This document shows, piece after piece, positions 36,603-48,406 of a stretch of 64,000 nt of DNA. A program made the translations under genes and the position numbers. The notes under the pieces were generated by a model. That model saw nothing but the letters and a program-made list of their open reading frames with translations, was not told where the DNA came from and did no database searches. Origin of the DNA: Ophthalmolycus amberensis (Eukaryota > Chordata > Actinopteri > Perciformes > Zoarcidae); assembly GCA_024529925.1 (NCBI GenBank), contig JAFEUB010001548.1, forward strand, positions 248,001-312,000. The letters run 5' to 3'. How positions within the stretch are numbered: position 1 is the first letter of the stretch; each line of letters begins with the position of its first letter.

Positions 36603-38712
36603 CACAGGTTACAATATCCTACGACTGCCATGTGCCTTACAGTCCATTCTATCGATCAGACACCAATGATCAACTCGGAAGAGAGTGTAGGGGGAATGAC
36701 TTATTGCTTGTGTGTGTGTGTGTGTGTGTTAAGGTTCGCTCCATGTTTTGTTTGTGTGTCCGCACATGTGTAGTTTACTTACATTGATAAACATTCTGCT
36801 TTGATTTCAAATGTTCCTGATGAGTTACTAATTATATTTAATATAGTTTAATAAGAATAATTAAAGTAATTATTCTCTTCGTCTAGAATCTTTTCCCCCA
36901 CCTTGTCAGGGAGCTGATTGAAGGCCTTTACACACCGGGAGCGTCTTTTTCTGTTTGTATCTCACAACATGTTGTTTTGAACTGTTATTCTTGTCATAAA
37001 TGCTTTAACACCAACTCAGCAGGCTGTGCAGAACGGGTTGAGTTGCACCTATATTAATAAAAGAGAACGCATTCGTCCCCCGCTGTGTGTAAAGGCCTTT
37101 AAGCAGAGTTGAAAGCTGCTGTGCATGAGGAGACAGTGTTTAATGCACTGTTAGCCAAAGACATGCAGGTCAACCAAGACACTGACATTTCAGACATAAA
37201 TCTTAGACTTTTAACGTGAATTCCCTACCAAATGCATTTATTTATTCATTATTAAGACATTATTTCGCTTTCAATAGTCTTATGTGTCATTTTGCATCCC
37301 TGCCCCGTGCACTGATGAGGCTACTGTTTTTAGCTTGTGGGGTAAAACAACAATAATCCACATATTACATCACAATAAGACAAACTTTGCTGTTCTTCCC
37401 TGTGCACAGACAATTTAAGCTTTAAACCAGTAACATAATCTGAAACATTTTAAGTGAAAAATATCTATTGTTAGGGTGTCCCTCAAGATCAATCCAAGCA
37501 TAGCTTTCATTAGTAGTGAAATTAGGTGGAATTATCTCACATGAACCTGTTGAAGGACCGTTGAGTTCAGATGGTCTGAAGGTGGAGGAGAGCTGCTGGT
37601 GAGAAACGGCTCAGTCCCAGACTGCCGTCATCATCCGGACTGAGCTCCTCTTGCTGTGCAGCGTTTGCCCATTCTTGTGCACATCCCCTGGAAAGAAATG
37701 AAGCTCTATTCATTTTAACACGTTCTTTTCCAAGAGATATGTACACAGAGAGGTGCATTGCTCTGCTTGCTCAAAGGTATTTGTGGTAATGTGACGCCTC
37801 TAAACCAGAGGGTGGTATTGCATGTATAAATCCATCCTAAACAGGAGCTTTGATACATTTCTGCGTCTTGTGTTTTTCCCACTTCGGTGTGGTGAAAAAT
37901 TTGGGATGTGAATACAGCAAAGGTTAGAGGCAACCATTCCACTAAAAAGCCCCAACATTGAAATCATGGCAGCAGACAAAAAGCACCACAGACATTCATC
38001 TCCATGATGGGAGAAAACACTGCATCTTCCACTGACATGCAAACCAGATAGCTGATAGATCGCTGTCTTTCTTTAATATTTGACATTGTGAAGACAGACG
38101 GTCAACATGGGAAAAGCAGGTTGACCCCCAGCAGAGATCCCTGGCCCAATCAAAATTGAGCCTTCAATTTTTGGTTTGGTCATATTTTGAACAGCGGCAG
38201 CACAGACTCAAGGCCTTTACACAGGGAGGCTTTTTTTTTGTTTAACTGTTTTTTGTTGTTTTTTTCACATGGAATCCAAATATTTTACAGGAAAAATGCG
38301 ACAGTTTGTTAAAGTTGATTTTTCACACCACGAGTGAAGGCATCACGTTGAGTTGCCACTATAAGTATTAACAACAAGAAAGCTCCCTAGTCCGAACAAA
38401 ACTTTATTACTCCTTTCAACCTTGACAAAGGCAGCGCAGACCAGATCCACTTCTTCCCTTCTTCCCTTTCACAATAAAAGCTCTCTATATATAGTATTCA
38501 CAGGTGAGTGTCGTGTTGTTTCTTTGTCAGGGCCTGGTGTGTTCAGGCCTCAGGGCTTCAGCTACAGTGGGGCTATGGACACACTTCCAGAGTAAGTAGC
38601 ACTCAGTTATGGAGTCAGATCAGTTTCAGTATTCATGAATGGACACAGAAAGATTGACAAATGTATTAAAAAATAGTGACTAGTGATTATACAGAAATGT
38701 AAAAAACTAAAT

Positions 38713-38755
<43 letters not shown>

Positions 38756-39516
38756 TGTGTATATAAAAATAAGATTCACAAATATATTCTGATCCATTCA
38801 AGAATATTTATTGTTTTAGATAAATATAAAAATACACAAATATATGTGTATAAAAGGATTTGCATTTTTTATTAAAAAGATATTTGGATGTTGATACAAT
38901 TATATAAAAACGGTTGAAGATGCATTGATGAACTGCTTGTCATCTTTGAATGTCATTGCATTGTGTGGGTTTTTGATGTTGCTCGATTCACAAACGCATT
39001 TTTCTGTATCTGTAGCCAATCAGATGTCTTCCCTATTGTCAACCAATCACATACCCACAAGGGTATGCTCTTATGTCATTGTTGGGATCTGGCAGGAGCG
39101 TTTTTGGTGATCAGCAAGTATGAAAACTAAATGAACATTAGTAAAATTATTAATATCAATAAGAATATTAACACATTATAATAATAATGGGGCACCAGGC
39201 TGAGATCAGGGACCAATAACCAAACTATAAATGAAGTCTCTTAATGGGTGTTACTATTAGTACTATTCCACATTCAGAGTGAACAGTGAAGGTTGAATTT
39301 GAGAACAGACTACGATATCCAGCTGTTATCACAATACACAAAGCAATCACAGAAAGCTGCTCTCTAAAGTATAGCAGAGTTTATTTATTTCTAACAATAC
39401 TGACCAAGTCAATAATATTATGAACTAACAACGACTACTATACAATTACCAGCCTACTATCTAAAATCAACAAACAGTCAAGGGGTGAGTTTGTGTGTGT
39501 GTGTGTGTGTGTAGGA
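36603..39516. other. Non-coding region 3' of lhx2
   Basis: No further gene seen. Contains GT repeat at 36709-36729, AT microsatellite at about 38718-38753 and GT repeat at 39492-39511, plus the MITE described separately. Confidence 0.5.
36918..37101. mobile_element. Small MITE with AAGGCCTTTACACA inverted ends
   Basis: AAGGCCTTTACACA at about 36923-36936 pairs with TGTGTAAAGGCCTT at about 37086-37099. The interior of about 150 bp has no coding capacity. The same left end, AAGGCCTTTACACAGGGAGG, occurs at about 38212-38231 without a visible partner, suggesting a second, partial copy. Confidence 0.6.
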
Positions 39517-40555
39517 CAATGGTATTTAATTAAAATTCAACGAGGTCCAGTTGGAGATAATTTCCTCACGCAAAGGTCGGGAACATCACAATAATGTCCA
39601 ACTAATTATTTAGTCCTATATATATTAAATTAGCCAACAGTTGTATTAACGTCTGTATGAGTCGACAACTGACTGTCATTTCAAATATAGAAAGTTCAGT
39701 TGAATAATATCTCAACAATATCTATTGTCAGATTTCAAATTGAACTGGATGAATTATAAATAATACATATTTAATAATAAATAAATGGGCTTCTCTTGTT
39801 TCAAGTAAAATAAACTTCACAACAGAAAGCTTTTGAAAAATGTGCATCTTAAAATAAAGTACTTTCACTGAATTGTCCTGCAGCTTTAAATTCATTTAAT
39901 AAGATAAGATAAAATAAGATAATCCTTTATTAGTCCCTCAGTGGGGAAATTACAGGATTACAGCAGCATTGCTCACAAGTAATAAAATAAAGATAAAAAT
40001 CAAGTAATATAATAAACTAAACAGTAAACAGTAGAACAGTAATAAAATAAGACAGTAAGAAGTGTGTGAAGTGATGTCAACAAAAAAAAAACACATTCTA
40101 TTTTTCTCATCTTCTAATAAGATAAATGAGTGAGCATGGACTTTATCTGTGGTTATTAAACCACTTGTTTCAGCTCTATTCTCTCTGTTTACATCATTGG
40201 ACAGTGAATTAATGTGACAGGATTCTGATCATATTGGGCTCTTAGGTTCATTTTTTTGTGCCTTTATTTCAGATTTGAGTGGGTACGTTTGCTAAAAAGA
40301 GTTGTGCTTTGTCTTGTAGTGGCGCTTCACGTTGCCGCTTTTAATAATCGTCACAGTCTCTGAACATATGAGACATACTTGGTCGGTGTGTTTCCTGGAC
40401 CGCTGAACGAGTGCCGTAAAGGCTCGAAAAACTGCGCCAGTTAAAATAGAAGCACTCCGTCAAAATGTTATAATTCTCAATTATCGGTTTTAGGTCCAGA
40501 TACAACGGTGTCTGGGTCCGGATCTGGACCGCGGTCCACCTATTAGTGACCCTTG
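39517..40555. mobile_element. hAT-like non-autonomous element, copy 1
   Basis: Starts near CAATGGTATTTAATTAAAAT and ends with GACCGCGGTCCACCTATTAG then TGACCCTTG. It aligns along its length with copies at 43595-50452 and 59718-60373, sharing GAATTATAAATAATACATAT-like, GAAAGCTTTTGAAAAATGTG and GTGGTTATTAAACCACTTG words. A LINE tail interrupts it at about 39900-40065. I see no convincing target duplication. Confidence 0.7.
39900..40065 (-). mobile_element. LINE 3' tail inserted in hAT copy 1
   Basis: AAGATAAGATAAAATAAGAT repeats are followed by AATCCTTTATTAGTCCCTCA and GTGGGGAAATTACAGGATTA. This GATAA-repeat end plus TTTATTAGTCCC is a common fish LINE 3' terminus read in reverse. The corresponding place in hAT copies 2 and 3 lacks it. 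Only the 3' tail is present. Confidence 0.6.
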
Positions 40556-42885
40556 TGGTGTTGGGGGAAGAAGTGGGAGAAAAAGAAAAATGGCGGATGT
40601 AGTCTCGTATGCGATTACGCTACAGAAATGGCGGCGAGGCAACGATTATCTAAAGGAGCAATGAGGCACACAATAGAGGCTGTGCTTACATGCCACATCC
40701 AAGCACAAGCTATATGTGTGTATGAGTGTGTGAGCGTGTGTGTGGGTTAGTTAAACAAGGAGAAGAAAAACACTCAAAGCAAGGCAGATCCTCACCACCG
40801 CAGTAAAATACAGCAACTGATAAAGTTACAGTTCCCAACCTTAGTTGCGGTGACTGATCTAAACACAACACTATTACAGCAGCATGGAATAACCCTCTTA
40901 AAACAGCATTGAAACAATTATCGCAGCAACAACACAACAGTCATTTTTACACAGCAACAATGGACCTCGGCGGTCCGTAAACATACACAATAACACGTTA
41001 ATATTCCAGTGAAACTTAAAACCAAACAAACAAGGTTACAAACACACTATGACCTATCTCTGCCCAGACACAAGCTTCTTACTTTGAGATTGCTCCCGAG
41101 TGGTCGGTGTGTGTCCTCGAATTTATTTCTCAGTTCGGGACCCGGAGCTTCACTCATTAGGTGAAACTGCGCGGCGAACAATCTTTCGTATGGCAGCGGG
41201 AATTCTTCGGAATTTAAGGGAATTTTCTCGACTTGAATGGGAAGAGAGCGGAGCCTAGAAGCTGTCCTTGTATTCCTCTAAAGATTTTGTGAATCCTTCT
41301 TCTGCAGGTTAAAGCTGGCGGAGTATGGGACAAGTTATCCGTTCTTCCTTCGGGATCCAAAACGAATGTAGAGCTATTCCTAGGTTCTCTTGAAAGCATC
41401 AATGTTGTTTGCGCCCCCTTACATGCGAATCGAATCTCGTGGGATGGCGAAGAGCTGTAGGTTTATTGTTTATTAACTGGATCCCCATCAGCTGACGCCT
41501 TAGTGACCGCTACTCTTTCTGGGGTCCACAGGCTGTTGAACTACCATGTAGGCCCAATTCCTTTGAGTCAACCACACGGTGAAGTCCCAATGGAAAGGCA
41601 TCTCCTGGAAACAGCTCATGAAACTTTGGTCAAGACATCTGACTTGTGCACCCCAGACAAGTGGTAAAAGAACCAAACGTGGGCAGATAAGTCCGTAAGG
41701 ATCCTCAAAACAATCCCAACAAATATATTCAGCAACTGGATTGAAGTTTACATCCATGATATTGGAGTAAAGACCATCATCTGGCAAACAAACATATAGC
41801 TGCGCTTTGTTCGCCGATGTTTGCTAATGATGAGAGACAGTGAGCGTGATTACTGACAATGGCTGGTGAGTGGCACTGCAGTTGCAAGCCTGTGAAAGCG
41901 TGGGCGCACTATCAAACCGATACAGGCTGATCATCCTCTCACAACATAGCGAGCTGAGCGAAGAGCTTCAGCATTTTACTGTCACTGTTTGTACCCAGCG
42001 TAAGTGAATGTTGGTTCATTGTATCCTAACTATATGTTTGTTTGCCAGGTGACGGTGTGGTTAGTCAGCTGAATGAGTCTGGCATACTGTCTATAACATT
42101 TCGTTTCGGTTTCAGTCACAGTTGAGGGTAGCAGCACTCATTGTAAAGATCCCAAGGCAAACAAACACACAGCTAAAGTCAGCATTAGCAAATGCTAGCT
42201 AGCTGTCATATTACTAATATATCAAACTAATACAGGTTTGGGATGTCTCTTATAAAATGGTTAATTGTAACACTGACAGTCAAGGCATTGATTCTTTATG
42301 ACAACTTTAGGTAAGATGTTAGCTACTTCCCAGCTTAACTTAGCCAATGTCACATAGTAACAAGCCCGGTGCTGGTTTATTCCTTCAACATTGTGGAGGT
42401 AAGCTTCCATCCAGTCAAATGTTTGGACCACCAAAGCTAAGACTCATTCACTTCCCTCTCTGTTCCCTACCTGTGCATGACGGAGGAGTATACTCTTGTG
42501 GGGGCACGCTCTGGTGATTGGTTGAAAATGGAGGAGACTCTGATCTGATTGGCCAAATATAATTCCCTTTTGAAAAAAATTAATTTGTGTATCAAGCGAT
42601 GCCGAAGGAGTCACATTAAACCTGCTCAAATGCAGTAAAGTTCACCCATGAAGAGCAGTCTGTAAATGCAGGTTCAGCAGTTTGAATATAAATGTAACAA
42701 CATCAAAATACGTTGTTGATGAAATTTTGCTAATTCTATTAAATACATATATTTGTGGATTTCTAATGAAGCGTATGCGCAAGTTCAGTCAGGAAGACTA
42801 TCTTCACACTTTTCATTCATAATCTCTGTCTCTCTCTCCCTGTAATTGCTCTATCATTAACTAACCCTAACCCATCGGCACCACC
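40556..42885. other. Non-coding region with an unclassified retroelement-like 3' end
   Basis: On the minus strand, 41530-41460 reads as ...GGACCCCAGAAAGAGTAGCG... TGATGGGGATCCAGTTAATAAA, a recurrent fish repeat terminus with a polyadenylation signal. A 95-residue minus-strand frame (41787-41500) lies in front of it but matches nothing I can name. The rest shows no recognisable gene. Confidence 0.4.
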
Positions 42886-42889
42886 AGGA

Positions 42890-43120
42890 CACCATTGCGG
42901 CAACCAGCCATCCTGCTAAATCGGCTCCACATGACAGTTCAGGCTCCTCGCTGCTTAAACTGACACTTTCTTTCCGCTCCTCGTCATCCCGCCGACAGAT
43001 AAATCCTGGGACCGACACACATCTGGAGTTCCGCAGCATCACTCTCATCCAATCAGTATGAAAGCGTCCTTTCCAGTCATGGAATTGGAGCGCATCCAGA
43101 AGATTACAAATCATTATGCG
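42890..43120 (+). mobile_element. Ngaro RT fragment, + orientation
   Basis: Plus-strand translation gives HDSSGSSLLKL and, after frame breaks, HLEFRSITL. These match HDSSGSSLVNLK and RLEFLGIMLD of the RT frame in the full Ngaro copy (minus strand, about 47600-47500). The fragment is short, frameshifted and opposite in orientation to the full copy. Confidence 0.65.
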
Positions 43121-43697
43121 CAGTAATAAACATAACTAGGCAGCAGTTAAACTTAGTTTATCCTCGACGTAGTGATGACGGCGCGCAGGCAGGAAATGAC
43201 GTAATCACGGTCGGCGCTTTATGCGGGTATGATCATGATGCTCGCGATCAAATGACTATCACAAATAGTTCACTGATAAAACATTATTAACATATTTGGG
43301 GATTATAGGTCCACAGTCCAAATGTGCAAATAGTTAGGATATTTAAACTTTGTTTCTTTATGATACATTTAATACTTGACTTCTGTCCCTACAGGGCTTG
43401 GCTAAGGTAATAAGGTAGTTCATTAATATGAGCTTACAGATAACTACAATCCCTCCTCTCTATCATGGAGGTTGGTTTATGGCTTTTGCCAGTTATTCCA
43501 ACAGTCTATGGGCATATTTATGAGTTACACTCGTCTTTTATTCTTCATGTTGTTTGTTCGCCTCAGGTGTTCCAGAGAATAACAGCACATAGAGCAGAGT
43601 ATTCAAATCAAATTCAACAAGGTCCAGTTCCAGAGAATTTCCTCATACAAAGGTCCGGAACATCAAAGTAATGTCTACCATGCGCCATGATTTACTC

Positions 43698-43749
<52 letters not shown>

Positions 43750-44031
43750 GTATAGCCTAACAGTTGTATCAACTGGTTATCAAATCAATTAAAGAAAGTC
43801 GATTGAATAATATCGCAACAATATTCATCGTTAGTTTTCAATTGAACCGGAGGAATTATAAATGACATATACGCTGTTAATAAATAAACGTTCTTCTCAT
43901 TTCAAGTAAGGGATGCATTCATAGATTACATTACATAACAGAAGCTTTAAGGAAATTTGCATCTTAAAGTAAAGTACTTAATTTTAGGAACTTAACTGAA
44001 CTGACTTGTCCTGCAGCTTTAAAATGTAGTT

Positions 44032-44180
44032 CAATCAGGAGAGACTTGTTTTATAATTTAACAATGATTTATTATACAAGCTTCAAATATGCAAAGTGCA
44101 AAGTCTTTGGCGATTGGACTCCATTCGGAAGTACTATCACCGAGGGTAGGGATACAGAGGTCCAATAGGCCTAATCCCCC
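44032..44180 (-). repeat. Ngaro B2 direct repeat (3' end)
   Basis: The outermost 3' copy of the B repeat. Its left edge CAATCAGG abuts the host hAT sequence ...AAAATGTAGTT. Confidence 0.92.
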
Positions 44181-44290
44181 CTGGAGTCCAGACACTGGTG
44201 GTGGTGGTGAAAAGGAGTTGTTGCCATCTGATGATGAATCAGGAGCCTGACTGTGCTGCTGACTGGAGGCGACTGGGGTGGAGGCGGGTC

Positions 44291-44515
44291 GCATCTGCTT
44301 AACGCTGAAATGACAACTGACAGCAGCAGAGAGGAGAACACTTTAAAGTTTGACAGCCACGAGCTGATTGGCTTAAGGAAACTGTGTGCCGAATCTGGTT
44401 GGTTGCTTAACCGTGCACGCCCCCAATCAGCTGATAGAGTAATTACAAGGAGAGGAGAGACAGCTGATCACAAGTGAATGTCTTCCTGACTGAACTTGCG
44501 CATGAGCTACATTTT
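44291..44515 (-). repeat. Ngaro A2 direct repeat
   Basis: Second copy of the A repeat, in direct orientation relative to A1, lying between B1 and B2 as in known split direct repeats. Confidence 0.92.
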
Positions 44516-44665
44516 CAATCAGGAGAGACTTGTTTTATAATTTAACAATGATTTATTATACAAGCTTCACATATGCAAAGTGCAAAGTCTTTGGCGATTG
44601 GACTCCATACGGAAGTACTATCACCGAGGGTAGGGATACAGAGGTCCAATAGGCCTAATCCCCCC
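44516..44665 (-). repeat. Ngaro B1 direct repeat
   Basis: Begins (+ strand) CAATCAGGAGAGACTTG and ends CCTAATCCCCCC. Matches B2 at 44032-44180 with only a few substitutions (for example CACATATG against CAAATATG). Confidence 0.92.
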
Positions 44666-45752
44666 AAAAGAAATGTATTTATATGAATAAATAACTGCCT
44701 TACCTACGGCTGTGGTGAATTTCCCAAGAAAATAGACAATTTGTCATGCGGAAAATCTAAGGGTAGCACGTGAAGGAGTAGATGTTAGACCAGAGGTAAG
44801 AGGACCGGTTGAGTCAAAGCAAAGGATAGAGGAATGTCAAGACGGACTGCAGACTAGGATACGGGGGGTCTGGAAGACCGCAGAGACAGGATAGTGCGGG
44901 TCTAGATAGCCCATAGTGTAGGGTAGGATTTCAACAGATCCCGAAACATATGGCGGGGTCGGCCCTGCGGCGGGTCCGAGCGCAGGACGGGATAGGTGAG
45001 GGTCAAGCTAGACCGCAGACAAGGACAGGTTGGGTCCTATTCGACCGTAGCGTAGGATAGGAGGGGGTCACGTTTAGACCGCAGAGCAGAATAGGGGGGG
45101 TTCAAGAGAGAACGTAGAACAGCATGGTTGCAGGTCTTACGGCCCCTGCATGTTTGGGGTCTCACTGCCTCAGCACAACCAGACCGGGTGAGCTCACCCG
45201 GGAAACTAGAAAGCATGTCATACTTTGACAGGTCACACAGCACTGGGACCGTGAAACAGAATGTGTCATCTCTGACTGCGAAATTAGAAATTGTCGTCCT
45301 TGGACACGGTCTTACATCACTTAGACCAGGAAATGAGAAACGGGGCACCTCAGACCCTCCTTTTCTTTTAGAAAAGGAAAACGGTCCCGTCGGACCAGGA
45401 AACAGACACGTTAAGCCAGGTCACGGTCACCTAGGAAAAACAGTCACGACAAGCCAGGTCACGTGAGACCAGGAGATTGGGGGAAGCAGTGTTAGACCAA
45501 TCAGGTGGAGGAAACGGTCGAGTCACACCAGAGAAACTAGAGCAAGGTAAATGGGAGAGCCCAGAATACACCGTACTGCTAGGATATCCGTCTGCACATG
45601 GTAATGTGCTCCATCCCTTAGTGTTATGCGAAGGAACATTTCTAGACGGATCCCAGGCTATCCCCTGCTATGAGATAATCCAGTGACCTACTGACACACC
45701 AACCGACGTGAACGCGTCACCACCACCAGTTATATGCATTCCTTACCGGCTT
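44666..45752 (-). other. Ngaro 3' non-coding region with degenerate repeats
   Basis: Between the recombinase stop and B1. At 44860-45120 (+ strand) a loose unit of about 40 bp recurs: GACCGCAGA... AGGATAGG... GGGTC. At 45180-45480 a related unit GACCAGGAAA... ACGGTC recurs. No long open frame is present. The role is unknown. Confidence 0.6.
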
Positions 45753-46733
45753 TTAAGGCTTCAACGATCTCTGATTATCGAGGATGGTGTTGAGATCGGG
45801 TCGGATGTAAGACGTGAAGGCAGAGGAGGACCAACGACCCAATTTTTGTAGGGTAGTAGCGGCGATGCCTTGGTTAGCTGCCGAAGTAGCAGCCCCTATT
45901 CTAAAGGAGTGCCCTGAGTACAGCTGAGGTGCTAAGTGAAGTCTAGCGAGGATAACTTCAAAATGAGAGTTAAACCAAGTTTTAGATACCAGACCATTAC
46001 CTGGGGTAAGAAACAGGGGAGAAGTGGAGCACGTAACCGGTCTTACCCGTAGGAACTTAATCATGGACTGGAACGGGCAAAACCCAGAGTCTAGGCGAGC
46101 CACAATAACAGAGCAAGCACCTCCGCATTTGGAGTGTTTGAGCCATAAGTCATAATGACTAGTATAAAAAGTTAAATCGGCAAAAGTGATGTCTATGTTA
46201 GCATTGAAGGACTGAGACGAGGTGGTAAACTCGCCACACCTGAGGAAAGCATAGAAAGCTAATGAAAACACCGCCTCGAGCAGGACATCCACGTAAGGGG
46301 AGAAAACACCGGCTCTAAGTACGGTAAGCATCCTGTGTAATATAGGAAGCGTGATAGGCTGCCTACGGTCTGGGAGGCGAGGAGAAGATTTCGCAATACC
46401 CTTTAGCAGTACTTTGATGGCTGCATTGGAACCCAAACTAGATGCCGCCGGATCATAGCATCTAATGTTAAATTGAATGCCGGCAAGCAAACTACGAATA
46501 TAGGGAGGTTTAAACTGCCGAACATCCATGCAGTAGCAAATAAGGCACACACTGTTTATGAGAACAGGTTTAAGAGGCATGCCAACAGTAACACAAAATA
46601 AAGCAAACGTGCTCCGAGCAAAATCGTACGTCTTTATCGTCGAAACGGCTAAACCCTTCCTCATATATTTTTTAGCTGCCTCCATATAATCTCCCACGTG
46701 GTTTTGTTTTAAGACAGCATCAGGGTGTGGCAT
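45753..46733 (-). CDS. Ngaro tyrosine recombinase
   Basis: An intact frame of 326 codons from ATG 46733. The N-terminal half has the helical core-binding look (MRKGLAVSTIKTYDFARSTF). The catalytic half shows Arg165 in YAFLRCGEF, a Lys near residue 199 in LWLKHSKC, His275-x-x-Arg278 in GHSFRIGAAT, and Tyr309 in FTSYIRPD. These are the R-K-H-R-Y residues of the tyrosine recombinase family, spaced as in DIRS/Ngaro elements. By family it would join a circular DNA copy into the genome by strand exchange. It overlaps the RNase H frame by 25 nt. No lesion is visible, so this is the best preserved protein of the element. Confidence 0.9.
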   Translation of the reverse strand: MPHPDAVLKQNHVGDYMEAAKKYMRKGLAVSTIKTYDFARSTFALFCVTVGMPLKPVLINSVCLICYCMDVRQFKPPYIRSLLAGIQFNIRCYDPAASSLGSNAAIKVLLKGIAKSSPRLPDRRQPITLPILHRMLTVLRAGVFSPYVDVLLEAVFSLAFYAFLRCGEFTTSSQSFNANIDITFADLTFYTSHYDLWLKHSKCGGACSVIVARLDSGFCPFQSMIKFLRVRPVTCSTSPLFLTPGNGLVSKTWFNSHFEVILARLHLAPQLYSGHSFRIGAATSAANQGIAATTLQKLGRWSSSAFTSYIRPDLNTILDNQRSLKP

Positions 46734-48406
46734 GAGGGCACAGTTACTGACAGGGGACTGGCCTCTGGACAGATGTTCCCGAAAGCCTGGAATTTAAAGC
46801 GGGAAAGTGAATCAGCCAGAGTATTAAAATAACCTGGTACATGGCGGGCGGTGATAATAAAGTTGTGGGTGACAGCGGCCCACGTGATGCTTCACATGAA
46901 AGGCATGATATACTTGGAAGAGGAGCGCCCTCTATTGATAATGTCGACAACTGCCTGATTGTCGCACATGACAGAGATGCGCTTGCACTTCCAGTGCTGT
47001 CCCCAGACAAAGCAAGCCACGGCAACGGGGTAAATCTCATACAGCGCTGAAGATTTATCAAACTCTGCAAAAGCGGGGGGCCACGGTTCAGTAAACCACT
47101 GGCCTTGATAGAACCCCCCAAAACCCACAGAGGGTGCGGCATCTGTGTAAAACTTCACCGAGTCTGAGGAATTCACCAGATCATCGTAGAAGAATGTAAC
47201 CCCATTCCAGTTATCGAGCAGCCGCGCCCAGCAGCGTAGGTCAGAGCGACACCCTTCATCCAGGTACACTACGTCGTGCAACCTGCTCACGGACGCTGCC
47301 GTGTCAAGCAAGCGGGAGATGAATGAGCGCCCCTGCGGAATGACGCGCATGGCAAAGTTCAGATGCCCCAGCAGGGAGAGTAACTGCTGTTTTGTTATGT
47401 GTGCAGCCGTGCAATAAGATTTAGTAATGTCGCGGATGCGCTGCAGTTTCGCAATTGGAAGCGACGCTTTCATGTCAACTGTATCCAGCATGATGCCAAG
47501 GAACTCCAGACGTGTGTCTGGCCCCACCGTTTTCTCATCTGCGAGTGGCACGCCAAGGGAGTGGAAACAACTTTTCAAATTAACTAGCGAAGAGCCCGAA
47601 CTGTCGTGTGGGGAATCGATAAGCAGGAAATCATCCAGCAGATGCAGGACAGCTGGGACCTTGACTCTATTAAGTAGTATCCAGCAAAGTGCTTCGGACA
47701 CTTGGTTGAAGATAAATGGGCTGCTTTTGCACCCGAAAGTCAACCGCACCCCGAAATAGAACTTGGAATCCCACCTGATTTTGAATGCGTCTGTGACGTC
47801 TGCCTTGGAGAGCCATGCGCCTTGGCCGGCTAGTTTTATTAATTTGATGGCATTGTCAACCGAGGCGTAGTGGAGAGATAATAGCTCGGAAGGAATGAGG
47901 CTGTTAACACTAGGAAGTGGGCATGAACGAGGAGCGGACAGATCGAAGATTAATCTTTTCTTACCCGAGTACTTACCCGTGGCTACCCCTATAGGACTGG
48001 TGCGAAACACGGGGAATGGAGAGGACTTGAATGGGCCAATGACGTACTTTTTCTTAACTTCTTTCTCGATCAACTGAAAAACCGTCTCTGGATCATTCAC
48101 CGCTGACTGCAGATTCTTAGCCACATACGTCTCAGTCGGCATAGCAAGGACTCCCACACGGAAACCTTGTGATAAGCCCGTAAGCAGATAGTCTACGAAC
48201 ACAGAGTCAGGATGATAGGAAAGTTCCATCGACAGTTCCTGGAGGTTTATTGGTGTAGAGGGATGGTGTTTCAAAATGTTTTTGAACCACGAAGTTTCCC
48301 TCCCCGTGGGGGCGGTCTGGCTGCGCGGCGGGGGCAGACTGACCGGGGGTGCGCATCCTTGCAGTAGCTGCAGATGTGAAGATACCAGCAGTTTTGATAT
48401 GTACAC
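46709..48406 (-). pseudogene. Ngaro reverse transcriptase-RNase H, one premature stop
   Basis: The frame is open from 48406 to TGA 46894-46892 (504 codons) and then continues in frame to TAA 46711-46709. RT motifs: KKRLIFDLSAPR, LSKADVTDAFKI (catalytic Asp), FGCKSSPFIFNQ, and LLDDFLLI (the DD pair). RNase H motifs: KFYTDAAP, YEIYPVAVA and CDNQAVVDIINRG; beyond the stop come HVPGYFN and LADSLSRF. The stop falls where the related fragment at about 50845 has a CGA Arg codon, so C-to-T decay is the simple reading. The protein would copy the element's RNA and remove the template. The frame overlaps gag upstream and the recombinase by 25 nt downstream. How it is translated from gag is not visible; a -1 shift in the overlap is possible. 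Confidence 0.85.

Noticed and set aside
39517..40555. Target-site duplication for hAT copy 1
   Set aside because: The 8 bases before (GTGTAGGA) and after (TGGTGTTG) do not match, partly because a GT microsatellite abuts the left end.
46744..47142. 132-codon minus-strand frame between RT and recombinase
   Set aside because: Out of frame with RNase H; the true continuation is in the RT frame beyond the TGA.
47399..47759. + strand frames at 47399-47587 and 47427-47759
   Set aside because: Antisense shadows of the Ngaro RT; useful only because they revealed the related fragment at 42890-43120.
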